64,000 bases of DNA, taken from assembly GCA_963710625.1 (NCBI GenBank), contig CAVQBG010000009.1:248001-312000 (forward strand), written 5' to 3'. The number at the start of each line of letters is the position of its first letter. Position 1 is the first letter of the stretch. Below the pieces are notes generated by a model. It saw nothing but the letters and a program-made list of their open reading frames with translations, was not told where the DNA came from and searched no databases. Below are positions 51,058 through 61,067 of the stretch, in pieces. Both the position numbers and the translations under genes were made by a program. Source of the DNA: Sva-07 sp963710625. GTDB lineage: Bacteria; Actinomycetota; Acidimicrobiia; Acidimicrobiales; Ilumatobacteraceae.

Positions 51058-52229
51058 GGCGTCGTTCCACTCACGAGCGCCTCGATCGCGGCGATCGGGC
51101 CATCGATGCCGTCGTGACGCAACGTGTGCCGGGTACACCGTTCGACGAGCGCGACGAGTTCGTCGAGTCGGTGCCCGTGCTCGACGAGGTTGTACGCCGC
51201 GGCCGCGAGCGCGGCGACGACATCGATGGTGTCGGCGCCGGACAACGTGGTGTCGGCGCCGGGCACATGGGTGGGAAGCACGAGATGGGTGAGGACGGCT
51301 CGATCGGCGACCGATCCGGGACGGATGTCGGTCGGGACGATCCGCCATTTCGCGGACTCCCCGGTCGGCCCGCCGGGATCGAGATGCGGCAACAGCTGCT
51401 GGGATCCGGGGTCGAGGGTGATCGGTTTCGGGTAGGCCACAACCTCGCCGGTGTCGAGGTCGATCGCAGTCGCTTCGTCGGTCAGGTAGTCGAAGCCGGC
51501 CTCTACGAGGAGTGTGGCAAGAGTCGACTTGCCCGAGTTGGCCTCTGCCGGGAACACGACAGCGATGCCGTCACGGCTGACCGCAGACGCATGGACCACC
51601 AGGTATCGGGGCGAGTGCTCGATCGCCAGGCGGGTGGTCTGCCACAACACGAAATCGCAGACCGTCGACTCGTCCGGTGCGGTGAGCAGCGGACCGCCCG
51701 AGTCGAGGTTCCAGTCTCCGTCGCCGGGCCACACGACCAGCGTCGCCTCGTTCTCCGACGGCTTGTCGGCTCGTGCCGTCGCCAGCGACGCGAATGCTCG
51801 CTCGATCTCGTCGGCGACCACCGGAGCGTCGTGGCAGTCGATGGTCACCCGCAGGTCGAGGGCCGAGTACGGGCCGAGGTGGCGCGCTGTGTCGGGGGCG
51901 GGCCGAGCGCAGTCGTCGGATGTCGGCGACCGGGTTTCGGGCCGAACGAGCGGCCGGCTCGTACCGACGAGCACCCCGATGCCGGCCAGTTCCTCGATCA
52001 GTGCGTCGACCGCGCCCGCGATCACGTCGGTGGGCTCGCCGAAGGCGTCGGCGAGTTCGGCGACGATCGTCTGTGCTGTTGCCGTTCCGTCGCAGCACCG
52101 CCACACGAGCAGTGCGGTGGCGTTGAGCCGGTGCACCCGCACCGTCACCGGGTCGTACAGCAGCCCCTCGTGCCCGAACTGGATCAGCTCGACGTCGACT
52201 CGACGGTTGGGCTGGGGTGGGACAGACAT
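51054..52229 (-). CDS. Fusion: PqqD-like (RiPP recognition element) domain + HPr-kinase-like domain
   Basis: The 391-residue protein has a PqqD-type winged-helix RRE at residues 15-92 (GLLYDPVTVRVHRLNATALLVW...). An HPr kinase-like domain follows from about 195, with a P-loop PAEANSGKST (K234) and LTDEATAID, a Walker-B-like segment. RREs bind leader peptides of ribosomally made, modified peptides; HPr-kinase-like proteins in such clusters phosphorylate them. The first P-loop glycine is replaced, as in divergent members. It is coupled by GTGA to the nucleotidyltransferase and 28 bp after the Tat-exported Cys-rich protein. Confidence 0.88.
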   Translation of the reverse strand: MSVPPQPNRRVDVELIQFGHEGLLYDPVTVRVHRLNATALLVWRCCDGTATAQTIVAELADAFGEPTDVIAGAVDALIEELAGIGVLVGTSRPLVRPETRSPTSDDCARPAPDTARHLGPYSALDLRVTIDCHDAPVVADEIERAFASLATARADKPSENEATLVVWPGDGDWNLDSGGPLLTAPDESTVCDFVLWQTTRLAIEHSPRYLVVHASAVSRDGIAVVFPAEANSGKSTLATLLVEAGFDYLTDEATAIDLDTGEVVAYPKPITLDPGSQQLLPHLDPGGPTGESAKWRIVPTDIRPGSVADRAVLTHLVLPTHVPGADTTLSGADTIDVVAALAAAAYNLVEHGHRLDELVALVERCTRHTLRHDGIDGPIAAIEALVSGTTP

Positions 52230-52257
52230 CGCAGACGGCGCCGGCCGGCCCGGGGTC

Positions 52258-52746
52258 TCAGCTGCAGCACAGGATCATGCGGAACTTGTAGTTCAGCGTT
52301 CCCAACGGAAGCAATGGAAACGTGACCGACTTGGCGTCCGCGGAGATGGTGGCACCGTTGCATGGCCATCTCCCCGCACAGCCAGAGCCTGCGCCCGTGG
52401 CGGTCCGTCGAGCGTTTGCCGCCAGGATCGTGCAACCCGCCGGTGCGGTGTACGTCAACCCCGACCAGGATCCTCCGGTGATAGGCGGACTGCCGGCAGT
52501 GAACGCAGGGCAGGTGCACATGCTCCCGGTCACGCCTCCGAGACCACAGAACGGCAGCGGGTTGCAGCTGGCGTCGGTGGCTGGATCGGTCGTCGTCTCC
52601 GGCAGGAACGCCGCGTTGAACTGAGCGTTCCGACACGTTCCGGCGGCGTGAGCGGTCACGGATTCGAGCACCGGTGATGCCCAGACGATTCCAGCCGCGC
52701 TGGCGGCCTTGAGGAGTGTTCTCCGTTTGAGTTGCGGGTTGGTCAT
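52258..52746 (-). CDS. Tat-exported cysteine-rich protein, possible substrate of the neighbouring modification genes
   Basis: The 162-residue protein opens with a twin-arginine signal (LKRRTLLKAASAAGIVWASPVLE, cleavage about residue 35). Its mature part contains ten cysteines (positions about 38, 61, 67, 77, 79, 105, 123, 129, 160, 161) and a terminal RMILCCS. Tat export suggests it folds, possibly with cofactor or disulfides, before secretion. It shows no known domain. It lies six bases downstream of the peptidase reading frame and 28 bp upstream of the PqqD-kinase fusion. A leader-peptide role is conceivable, but no precursor signature is visible. Confidence 0.78.
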   Translation of the reverse strand: MTNPQLKRRTLLKAASAAGIVWASPVLESVTAHAAGTCRNAQFNAAFLPETTTDPATDASCNPLPFCGLGGVTGSMCTCPAFTAGSPPITGGSWSGLTYTAPAGCTILAANARRTATGAGSGCAGRWPCNGATISADAKSVTFPLLPLGTLNYKFRMILCCS

Positions 52747-52752
52747 CGAGCC

Positions 52753-54290
52753 TTAGCGAATCGGGGTCGTGGGGTCACCCAGCAGGGTCCAGCCCAGGGT
52801 GATGTCGACCGCCGACGTCGTCAAGGCGAGCTCGTGCTTGGCGGCGGTCATTGCGGACCCGATCGTAGCGTCCGAGGTGAATGATTTCATGATCATCGGA
52901 CCGTACATCGCGTCATGGACCGCTGTTCGTGAGGGTGGTCGCACCCAGCACGGCTGCGGCACCTCCCGCAGAGGTCGACAGAGCAGTGCCGAGGCTCTGC
53001 AGGGTCGGCTCCGAGAAGTAGGTGTTCCAACAACCGAACTGCACCACGACGGTCGGATCGTCGACATTGGTCATGGCCGCAGCGTCGGCGGTCGTGAGGA
53101 GGCCCTGCGACCCCCACTGATCGGTCGACGAGTGACCGAAGTACACCGTGAGGCCCGCACCGTCGTTCGATGCCGCCCAGCAGCGCCGAGCGAGCAGCGG
53201 TCACGTCGAGGTCGTCGAGGTAGGCGGTCGTGACGCCGTAGTCGGCGGGCAACGAGGCAGCGATTTCGTCGGCGACGCCGCCGAAGCCTTCCTCGGCCGT
53301 GAAGATCGCCGTCGTGTCGGGCGTGTAGTTGATCGCCTTGTGGATCGCGGCGGCCAGTTCGTCGAGGTTGCGCACCGGCAGGCGGCCGAGCGCCAGGTCC
53401 GGGACCTGGTCGTCGTCGAGATCGACGAAGGCCGGGTCGATCGGCGACCACGGGATGTCGCCGACGCCGACATCGCCGTACAGCGTCGGGACGAACGAAA
53501 TCGAGCCGGTTCCGAGGTAGTCGCGGTAGTCGTAGCTGTCGGCACCGACCAGCAGGACCGCCGGGTCGCCGAACACGTGGGCCGCGTCGGCGATGTAGGC
53601 CGAAATGGCGGCGGGGTCAAACACCTCGCCGGTGTAGGCGGCGTAGAGGTCCTCGACCTCGACCACCTTGACATCGAGGCCTTGGGCTTCGCGGGCCGCC
53701 ACGAGATCACCGAGGTGGCCGCTGAACGTCGAATGGGCGATGATCAGGAGGTCGGCACGACCGCTCAAGAGGTCATGCGGGGTCCTCGCAGCGGTAACAT
53801 CGACCTGCGGCAGGCTGTCGATCTGGGTGACTGCGTACGACGCAGTTGCACCGCTTCCGGCGAAGGCGATGGTGTAGGTCCCGTCGGCTTGGAGCACGGT
53901 CTGTCTCCTGGAGATGCGGGCCACGTCGTCACCGTCGAGGCGCAGGATCTCGATCGTGGGGCTCGTGAGCCCGGAGACTGCGATGCGCTTCGCCGAGGTG
54001 GTGAAGTGCGCCGAACCGTCGACCGCCCGGATCTCACGGGGGTGGGAGACAGCGATCTGGTCGAGGTTCACCCAGCCGAACGGCATTCCCTCGGCGACGT
54101 TCACGGTCACCGTCACGGTGTTCGCTCCGTCGACCAACACTCCGTCCGGGACGGTGGCGGTGAACACCGCTTCGCTGGTTCCACCGAACTGGATGTCGCC
54201 GATCGGGACATCGTTGACGGCGACAGCGACGTCGTGATCGTTGATCGGTTCGAAGTCGAAGACGACCCCACATGTGCACGCTGATCGACC
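52753..54290 (-). pseudogene. C-terminal gingipain-like (peptidase C25) domain of the giant protein, broken into three frames
   Basis: One frame (from about 54285 to 53170) encodes a Fn-type segment and a C25 catalytic-domain start (DLLIIAHSTFSGHLGDLVAAREAQG, LLVGADSYDYRDYLG, PDLALGRLPVRN). A second (52913-53146) holds the active-site motifs YFGHSSTDQWG (His) and QFGCWNTYFSEP (Cys). A third (to the TAA at 52753) carries MYGPMIMKSF and the terminal LGDPTTPIR. Together they make an intact-looking C25 domain continuous with the giant protein upstream. Frame changes fall near 54270, 53170 and 52925. Either the gene decayed recently or single-base errors remain in the sequence. Confidence 0.8.
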
Positions 54291-57200
54291 CGGCACCGGC
54301 AGCCACGTTCTCCAGCTCAACGACCGCGTCGTGTGGCGCGCCGAACGAGAACACGTTGAACCCGTACCACGGGTCGTCTCCGGGCGCGGACGGCGAGTAC
54401 AGGTTCCGCTCGTCGACCACTTCGGTGTGGAGGTAGGTGTCGGCGGTGACCGTCTTCTTCCCGGGCACCTTCGACTTGTCGACGTCCATCAGGAGTCGCT
54501 TCGACTTGTCGACGACCAGGCGGTACACGTTGGTTCCCGTGTACAGCGTGTCGACCGGCTCGCCCCAGAACTCGACCCACTGCCCATCCGCGAACTTCTT
54601 GTTCGAGCTGACCCGAATCGGCACGGGTGCTCCGGAGGCATCGACGACCGCCAGCGACTTCATCTTGACGCCGGTCCAGTCCATGCCGACCTCCAGCAGG
54701 TCGTCGAAGCTGATCCGGTACAGCCCGGCCGTCTCGACGCTCACTGCGGCCATGTTGCCGGCGCCGATCTCGCTGCGGACCTTGATTCGCCGCACGGAGG
54801 CGGGGTTGCGGTCCGCCGCCGCGGCCGCAGCGGTCACTCGACTCTGATCGGCGCTGCGGTCGGCATCACCGGCACGTTCTGCTGCACCGGCTTCGGTCTG
54901 CGATGTGGTCCAATCGACCTCGATCGGTTCCGGCACGGTCCCGATCGTCTCGCCCACCTTGTAGGGGCCGTGGAGGGTCTCCTTGCCGACGAGGTCGACG
55001 TCGGCCAACCACAGGTTCTTGTGGTCGGCAGTGACCGACGCGGTGTACTCGAGCGGCTCGAACGAGTCGCCGGCGCCGACGACGAGGTCGGTCAGCGCGA
55101 CCAGTTTGTTCTTCGAGTTGCCGCCGTAGATCACGTAGCCGGCGTTGCGGGATTCCGTACCCGACCACCACGTGACGTCGATCGTGTTGCCCGACTTCTT
55201 CGACGAGAAGTAGGCGACGGTCACGGGAAGCGTGGCGAGGTCGATGGGATAGTCCTCGACCTCACCGATTCCGGGTGTTCCCGTGGCGGCCTGCGCCTCC
55301 AGGAGGGTGGGTGCGACACGGAACCGGGAGAACGACGTCCCGTTGAGGCCGCCGACGCCGGTCCAGGTCAGACTCGCGGCCGATTCGCCGACGAGCACCT
55401 CGTCGCACTGCCGTTCCGCCGTGTCGAACACGCCGTTGCTGTCGGTGTCGATCCATCCGCACACCCACACCGGAGCGCCGGTGGTGTTGGTGACCGCCAC
55501 CGGGACGGTGTACCCGCTCGTCGTGACGGTCGCGTTCTGCAAGTCGACACCGTCGTCGGAGTCGGAGTTGTCGTATCGACCGTCCAGGTCAGGGGTGACT
55601 CCGGCGCCGAGCCGCAATGACGGCGAGATCTTGGCCGAGGCGGTGCCGTACGTGGCCGGCGCGTCGCCGTAGTCGAGGGCGACGTCGAGGAAGTCGTTGC
55701 CGTTGCTGTCGACGCCGTAGCCGTCGAGCACCACCCTGATCTTGTTGTCGTTGATCCCGTAGATGTCCGACACGCTGGCGTGGCTCGTCGGGTCGGTTTC
55801 GACGACCAGGTACGTGCCGTTCGGGCGATTCGCGAACACGTAGGTGCCGTCGGTGAGCGTGGTGGTCGTGGCGAGCGCCGGGCCGTCCGGGATGCCGTCG
55901 TCGTTGGCGTCTGCATAGAGCGTGACGACGACACCGCCGATCGGCGCGTCGCCCGCGGAGATCGAGCCGTCGCCGTTGATGTCGTCGTAGATCGTTCCCC
56001 GGATCGCGGCGGGCGTGATCCCCACGACGATCTGCGCACTGGCGCTGTTGTTCGTCGGGTCGGAGTCGGGCTGGTCGACCCATGCGATGTTGGGAAGGCG
56101 GTTCGGGATGGCGGCGGTGTTCACGATGGGCGTGCCGCGCGGCACGCCGGTGCCGACCGTGGCGACGATCGAGAGCGTCGCCTTGGCGTTGGGCAGGAGC
56201 CCGCCGACGGTCCACTGACCGGTTCCGGGCACGTATGTGCCGAGCGATGCGGTGTGCGACACGTAGGTGAGCCCTGCGGGGAGGACATCGTCGACCCTGA
56301 TCCCGGTGGCGATCGTCGGACCGTTGTCGGTGACCGTCACGGTATACGTGATGTTGGAGCCAGCCGCGGGCGTGCCGTTGCTGACCGCCTTGGTGACGGC
56401 CACGTCGGTCGCCGGCACGCCACAGGCGACCGCTTCGTAGTCGTCGCCGATGCCGAACGGCTTGTACGACGTGGAGTTGATGTGCCCACTGGCGTCTGGA
56501 GTCTTGTTGAGACGGTAGATGCCGCCCGGGTCGAGGCCGTTCGCGCCCGTGGTGGCGTACAGCTGACCCTGGAGGTCGAAGCTCAGACCCTCGACGTCGG
56601 TCATCTTGAGCGCCTGGTTCGGAGCGGGCCGGTACATGACGCCGAAGATCGTGGTGGCACCGGTGATCTTGTTGATCTTCACGAGCACCTGGTCGCCGGT
56701 TCCGTCGGAGTTGGCGACGCCGTAGAGGCTCCCATCGAGATCGACGGCGAGGTCGTCGATGTCGTTGCGCAAGCCGTTCGAGTTCACCGCACCGATGAGG
56801 ACGAAGTCCTCGATGGTCGAAGTGTTGTTGTCGGTGTTGAACGCGTTCGGGACGAATGTGCCCGTCGCCGGGTTGATCCGGATGAGCAGATCCTCCGGGG
56901 TTCCGGCGCGCCGCACGGCTGCGTAGAGGAAGCCAGTCGTCGGATCGAAGGACAGGCCGTCGATGTCGTTGAAGGGAAGGTTGGTCGTCGAGGTGGCGCC
57001 GACCGTGGCGAAACCGGAACCGGTGCCGATCGCGCCGGTGCCGATCTGTGAGAAAGCTCCCGTGGTCGGGTTGATCGATCCGAAGTTGCCGGCGTCGGCG
57101 GTGTAGATGACACCGGTCACGGGATGCACTGCCATCGACTCGATGTTCTGCGTGCCCGTGCCGGCACTCCCCACGGAGATACCGGTGACGAGCCCGGAGT

Positions 57201-60200
57201 CGTTGTCGACCCTGGTCAGCAGGTCACCGCCGCCCGTGACGGGCGCGCCGTTGTCGGCGACAGCGAAACACACGGCGCCCGGGAGTCCGATGGCGACGCC
57301 TCCGGTGGCGTTGGTCACCGTGACCGTCACCCTGTCGATGTCGTCTTCGGCGAAGTTGTGGTTGCCGGGCGACGAGTCGGGGTCGATCGCTGAGACGGCG
57401 ACGAGTTCGGCCGTGTTCGTGAGTTGTCCCGGAGCCGCCAGCACCACGACGATGGACAGCGTCTGGGTGCCGATGGGCATCGAGGGAATCGTCCAGAGAC
57501 CTTGGTCGTATGTGCCGCTCGTGGCGGAGGCGCTCTGGAAGATGAAGCCGCTCGGAAGCAGGTCGTCGACCACCACGTCGGTGACCGTGCTGGGGCCGGC
57601 GTTGGTGAGCGCGACGGTGAATGTGTGGGTGCTCAGAAGCGGTGCGGTGATGTGGTCGAGCCCGTCGATCTTCTTGACGAGCGACAGGTCGGCGAACGGG
57701 ACGGCGAACGTGGCGCTGGCGGTGTTGTTGGCGGGCGTCGGGTCGACCACCGGCGCGATGTTGACCGACGCGGTGTTCGTGACGTTGAGCGGCTGCGTCG
57801 GTGAGGTGATGGCGAGCACCTCCGCGTTGATGCGCAGGGTCCTCGTCTGACCGTTCGCCAACGAGCCGAAGTTCCACGTTCCGGCGCTGGGGTTGTAGAC
57901 CCCGCTGCCGACCGGTGTGGTGCTGTAGGTCTGGTAGCCGAGCGATGCCGGGAGGACGTCGTTCAGGACGCCACCCGAGATCGCGTCGGGCCCGTTGTTC
58001 TTGACGGTGATCGTGTACGACACGACATCACCGACGCCGGCAGTGGCGACGTTGACGGTCTTGGTGACCGCGACCTCGGCGGTCGGCGGTGCGACCACGG
58101 TGAACGCCGCGCTGTCGTCGTCGTCCTCGGCGGTCGAGCTGTTCCCGGGCGTCGAGTCGGGGTCGCGCGACAGCGCATCGGTGACCTCGGCGGAGTTGGT
58201 CACCACCGAGTTGACGGTGAGTGGGCCGCTGACCGATGCGAGGATCGTGAGCGTGACGGTCTGCCCGCTGGCGACGTTCGGGACCGTCCACTTGCCGGTT
58301 GCCGGCGCATAGGTGCCGGTGCCGCTCTGGCTGACGTAGGTGAGACCCGCGGGGAGCACGTCGGTGACCACGACGTTGGCGGTCGGCTGCGGACCGTTGT
58401 TCTTCAGCGAGAGGGTGTACGACACCGAACCACCGACGTAGGCAGTCGTTGCGCTCACGGTCTTGGTCAGCTCGAGGTCGGCGCTGCGCGTCAGGCCGAA
58501 GTTCAGACCCGTCACGTCGGCGGCACCATCGCCGGCCGACACGACGCCGGTACGTGAGCCGGTCGCCGGTGTCGCGTTGCTCCACGTCGTGGGCGCGGTC
58601 GGCGTGGTGTCGGTCAGGGTGCTGTTGTCGTCGATGATGACGCTGTACGTGCCCGCTGACACCAGGGGGATCGTGTAGGCGCCCGTGGCCGGGTCGACGA
58701 CCGCCGCTTTGATCGCGGTGCCGCTGCTGTTGATCAGCTTGGCCCACATCGTCGCACCGGTCGCCGGGTCACCGGCGTTGAGGCCGCCACTGTTGTCCCT
58801 GTCGAAATAGACCGTGCCCTTGAACGACGGCAGGGTGACGACGGTGTGGGTCACCGTGTTGCTCGTGAGCGTTGGGACGCCGGCGAATGCGGCCGTGGCG
58901 GTGTTGTTGAGCGCCAGCGTCGTCACGCCGGATCCCAGCGTGTTGACCGTGGCCTGGAATGTCACCGTCGCCGTCTCGTTCGGCGCAACTGCGTAGTGGC
59001 TCGCGGCCAGCACCAGATCGGGCGGCGCCGCAGCGGTCGTGAGCGGCGTGATCACGTCGCACATACCCTCGATCTTGACGTTGTCGACGTACAGGTACTT
59101 GTCGTTGGTGGTGGAGCTCCGGAATCGGAGCTGCGCTCCGGCGACCCGGAACTGTGCCGGAATCAACAAGGAGTAGGTGGCGTAGGTGGCCGTCTGCGCA
59201 CCCGAGAACACGGCTTGTTGAACCCAGGTGGTTCCGTTGTAGAGGTCGAGGTACACCTCTTTGCCACCGATGAGGTCGTCCTTGCGCCGCCACTCGAAGC
59301 TCAGCGTGGGTGAGCCCGTGGAGCATGCAGCGAGGTTGATCGGGCGGCTGATCGCGCGTCCGTCCTTGCCCTTGATGTAGAGGACGTTGACCCGCTCCGG
59401 GCTGACTCCGTTGTCGTTCTTGATCTCGATGTCGCCGCCGGTCGCCGAACCCCCATCGACGGTTTCGACCCATGGCGTCGATGTCCAGCTCGTGATGCCG
59501 TTGGAATTGCTGTACGTCTGGGCGGTGAACTGATCCAGGTACTGCACGAAGGTGCGAGCGCCCGAGATCTTTGCGCTGCCGGGAACGTAGGTCACCCCGG
59601 CCGGCAATGCATCGGCGATCTGGAGGTCGGTCAGCGGCGCGCCACCGATGTTCTTGACGGCGACGTTGTAGGTGATCGTGCTGCCCTGGAGGACGTTCGA
59701 ACCGCTTGCAGGCGACGCGCTCTTCGTGATCGTGGCGACTTCGACGTTGTGCGTGACGGTGTTGCTCGTGACAGTGGCGACCTGGCGAGAACTGGCGGTC
59801 GCCGTGTTGCTGAGCACCTGCGTGGTCCCGTCGACGGTGACCTGGAACGTGACCGTTGCGGTCTCGCCGACGTTGAGCGAGTAGCTCTGGGTCGGCGGCG
59901 CAACCAGGTTCGGCGGCGCGCTCACCGGCGTGTTCGGAGCGACGACTTCACACGAACGCGCGATCTGCACATTGTCGAAATAGAACCGCTTGTCGTAGCT
60001 GCCGTCGGTGATGAAGCGGATCTGGCTCCCCGCGATGATGTCCGCCGACTGGGCTGGGGTCGATGTGAAGGTCGCATACGACGACGTGCTGTTGCCCGAG
60101 AACGTCGTGAGCGTCGTCCACGTCGTTCCGTCGCCCACCTGGACGGACAGTGTCCCGGAGAGGTTCTCGCTCTTCTTCCAGTCGAAACTCAGCGCGGCGG

Positions 60201-60744
60201 TTCCCGTCGAGCAACCGGCGAGGCTGTACGAGCGAGCGATCGAGTCGTTCGACTTGTCGAGCTGGAGCACGAACTGGCGCCCGTCACCCGGAGCAGGATC
60301 GCCGTCGTCGACGAACTTGATGTCACCGCCGGTGGGATTTCCGTCGTCGCCGGTCTCGGTCCAGTTCGACGTCCAGTTCGTCGGTCCGTTGTTGTTCGTG
60401 TACAGCTCGGCGTTGAACTCGTCGCGGAACTGGAGGTATTTCCGGGCGCCGGTGATGGTCGCGCTGTTCGGCACGTACGTCGCGCCGGCCGGCACTGCGT
60501 CCGCGACCGTGAGCCCGGTCAGCACCTCGCTGGCGGTGCTCGTGTTCGAGACGGCCATCGTGTAGGTGATCACGTCGCCCTTGCGGACGGTCGATCCGCT
60601 CGCCGGGGAGGCGCTCTTCACGACGGTCATCGCCGAGGCGGCCTGCACGGGCGAATGCTCGCCAACCAGCGGGAGCACGAGCACTTGGGCACTGACCAGC
60701 GCTGCACCGATCACTGCTTGGAGGAAGGTCTGACGGCGATTCAT
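54034..60744 (-). CDS. Giant secreted surface protein with DUF11, SdrD-B and GEVED-like repeats, leading into a peptidase C25 domain
   Basis: This frame encodes 2236 residues. A Sec signal peptide (residues 1-36) is followed by two related units (about 38-330 and 340-640), each combining DUF11 halves with an inserted lectin-like beta-sandwich (DNVQIARSC and DNVKIEGMC ends). Then come an SdrD-B module (FKGTVYFDRDNSGGLNAGD), three DUF11 repeats, a propeller-like region (about 1160-1420, IESMAVHPVTGVIYTAD), another DUF11, a second SdrD-B (RGTIYDDINGDGSISAGD), a GEVED-like module (GEVEDYPIDL), and the beginning of a peptidase prodomain. The last 80 residues, after about 54270, are out of frame and Arg-rich; the true continuation is the gingipain-like domain at 52753-54290. 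It is likely a cell-surface adhesin or S-layer-associated protease precursor. Confidence 0.9.
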   Translation of the reverse strand: MNRRQTFLQAVIGAALVSAQVLVLPLVGEHSPVQAASAMTVVKSASPASGSTVRKGDVITYTMAVSNTSTASEVLTGLTVADAVPAGATYVPNSATITGARKYLQFRDEFNAELYTNNNGPTNWTSNWTETGDDGNPTGGDIKFVDDGDPAPGDGRQFVLQLDKSNDSIARSYSLAGCSTGTAALSFDWKKSENLSGTLSVQVGDGTTWTTLTTFSGNSTSSYATFTSTPAQSADIIAGSQIRFITDGSYDKRFYFDNVQIARSCEVVAPNTPVSAPPNLVAPPTQSYSLNVGETATVTFQVTVDGTTQVLSNTATASSRQVATVTSNTVTHNVEVATITKSASPASGSNVLQGSTITYNVAVKNIGGAPLTDLQIADALPAGVTYVPGSAKISGARTFVQYLDQFTAQTYSNSNGITSWTSTPWVETVDGGSATGGDIEIKNDNGVSPERVNVLYIKGKDGRAISRPINLAACSTGSPTLSFEWRRKDDLIGGKEVYLDLYNGTTWVQQAVFSGAQTATYATYSLLIPAQFRVAGAQLRFRSSTTNDKYLYVDNVKIEGMCDVITPLTTAAAPPDLVLAASHYAVAPNETATVTFQATVNTLGSGVTTLALNNTATAAFAGVPTLTSNTVTHTVVTLPSFKGTVYFDRDNSGGLNAGDPATGATMWAKLINSSGTAIKAAVVDPATGAYTIPLVSAGTYSVIIDDNSTLTDTTPTAPTTWSNATPATGSRTGVVSAGDGAADVTGLNFGLTRSADLELTKTVSATTAYVGGSVSYTLSLKNNGPQPTANVVVTDVLPAGLTYVSQSGTGTYAPATGKWTVPNVASGQTVTLTILASVSGPLTVNSVVTNSAEVTDALSRDPDSTPGNSSTAEDDDDSAAFTVVAPPTAEVAVTKTVNVATAGVGDVVSYTITVKNNGPDAISGGVLNDVLPASLGYQTYSTTPVGSGVYNPSAGTWNFGSLANGQTRTLRINAEVLAITSPTQPLNVTNTASVNIAPVVDPTPANNTASATFAVPFADLSLVKKIDGLDHITAPLLSTHTFTVALTNAGPSTVTDVVVDDLLPSGFIFQSASATSGTYDQGLWTIPSMPIGTQTLSIVVVLAAPGQLTNTAELVAVSAIDPDSSPGNHNFAEDDIDRVTVTVTNATGGVAIGLPGAVCFAVADNGAPVTGGGDLLTRVDNDSGLVTGISVGSAGTGTQNIESMAVHPVTGVIYTADAGNFGSINPTTGAFSQIGTGAIGTGSGFATVGATSTTNLPFNDIDGLSFDPTTGFLYAAVRRAGTPEDLLIRINPATGTFVPNAFNTDNNTSTIEDFVLIGAVNSNGLRNDIDDLAVDLDGSLYGVANSDGTGDQVLVKINKITGATTIFGVMYRPAPNQALKMTDVEGLSFDLQGQLYATTGANGLDPGGIYRLNKTPDASGHINSTSYKPFGIGDDYEAVACGVPATDVAVTKAVSNGTPAAGSNITYTVTVTDNGPTIATGIRVDDVLPAGLTYVSHTASLGTYVPGTGQWTVGGLLPNAKATLSIVATVGTGVPRGTPIVNTAAIPNRLPNIAWVDQPDSDPTNNSASAQIVVGITPAAIRGTIYDDINGDGSISAGDAPIGGVVVTLYADANDDGIPDGPALATTTTLTDGTYVFANRPNGTYLVVETDPTSHASVSDIYGINDNKIRVVLDGYGVDSNGNDFLDVALDYGDAPATYGTASAKISPSLRLGAGVTPDLDGRYDNSDSDDGVDLQNATVTTSGYTVPVAVTNTTGAPVWVCGWIDTDSNGVFDTAERQCDEVLVGESAASLTWTGVGGLNGTSFSRFRVAPTLLEAQAATGTPGIGEVEDYPIDLATLPVTVAYFSSKKSGNTIDVTWWSGTESRNAGYVIYGGNSKNKLVALTDLVVGAGDSFEPLEYTASVTADHKNLWLADVDLVGKETLHGPYKVGETIGTVPEPIEVDWTTSQTEAGAAERAGDADRSADQSRVTAAAAAADRNPASVRRIKVRSEIGAGNMAAVSVETAGLYRISFDDLLEVGMDWTGVKMKSLAVVDASGAPVPIRVSSNKKFADGQWVEFWGEPVDTLYTGTNVYRLVVDKSKRLLMDVDKSKVPGKKTVTADTYLHTEVVDERNLYSPSAPGDDPWYGFNVFSFGAPHDAVVELENVAAGAGSISVHMWGRLRLRTDQRSRRRCRRQRCPDRRHPVRWNQRSGVHRHRPGRSVGRRSEHRDGDRERRRGNAVRLGEPRPDRCLPPP

Positions 60745-61067
60745 CGGTTCATCTCTGTTCGGTTGGCAGCGGAACCACGGGACATGAGGACGCAGACACG
60801 GTCGTGGTCAGACGTCGGGGGATGGTCGTTCATGTCCGGGGGGCTTTCCTGTGGCGGTTGTGGGTGGGTGTCTCGCTGACGGCGAGCAGATCTTCATCGG
60901 CAGCTCCGGCCCCGAACCTGAGGACTTTCCGCACAGTGGCCCGCCGGCGCGCAGTGGCGCAACGCTGGCTGTCGGTTTCCACTTCGGTGCGTCGTGACAT
61001 CCGTATACTTCCCGCGCCCAGGATCGCTCGGCGGTCCGATGACCAGCACGTGAACGGATGGTGATGC
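60745..61067. other. 323-bp divergent control region of the giant protein and PqqD genes
   Basis: No gene is seen. A TATACT hexamer at 61004-61009, about 60 bases before the PqqD start, is the best -10 candidate in otherwise GC-rich DNA; no strong -35 is evident. The side facing the giant gene has no clear promoter. Confidence 0.5.
61004..61009 (+). promoter_or_regulatory. Candidate -10 element for the PqqD gene
   Basis: TATACT, preceded by TGACATCCG. It is unusually AT-rich for this window and positioned 59 bases before the ATG. Promoter status is inferred from composition only. Confidence 0.4.

Noticed and set aside
53148..54284. 378-codon plus-strand frame opposite the peptidase region
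   Set aside because: It is antisense to frames with recognisable C25 motifs and has no domain of its own.
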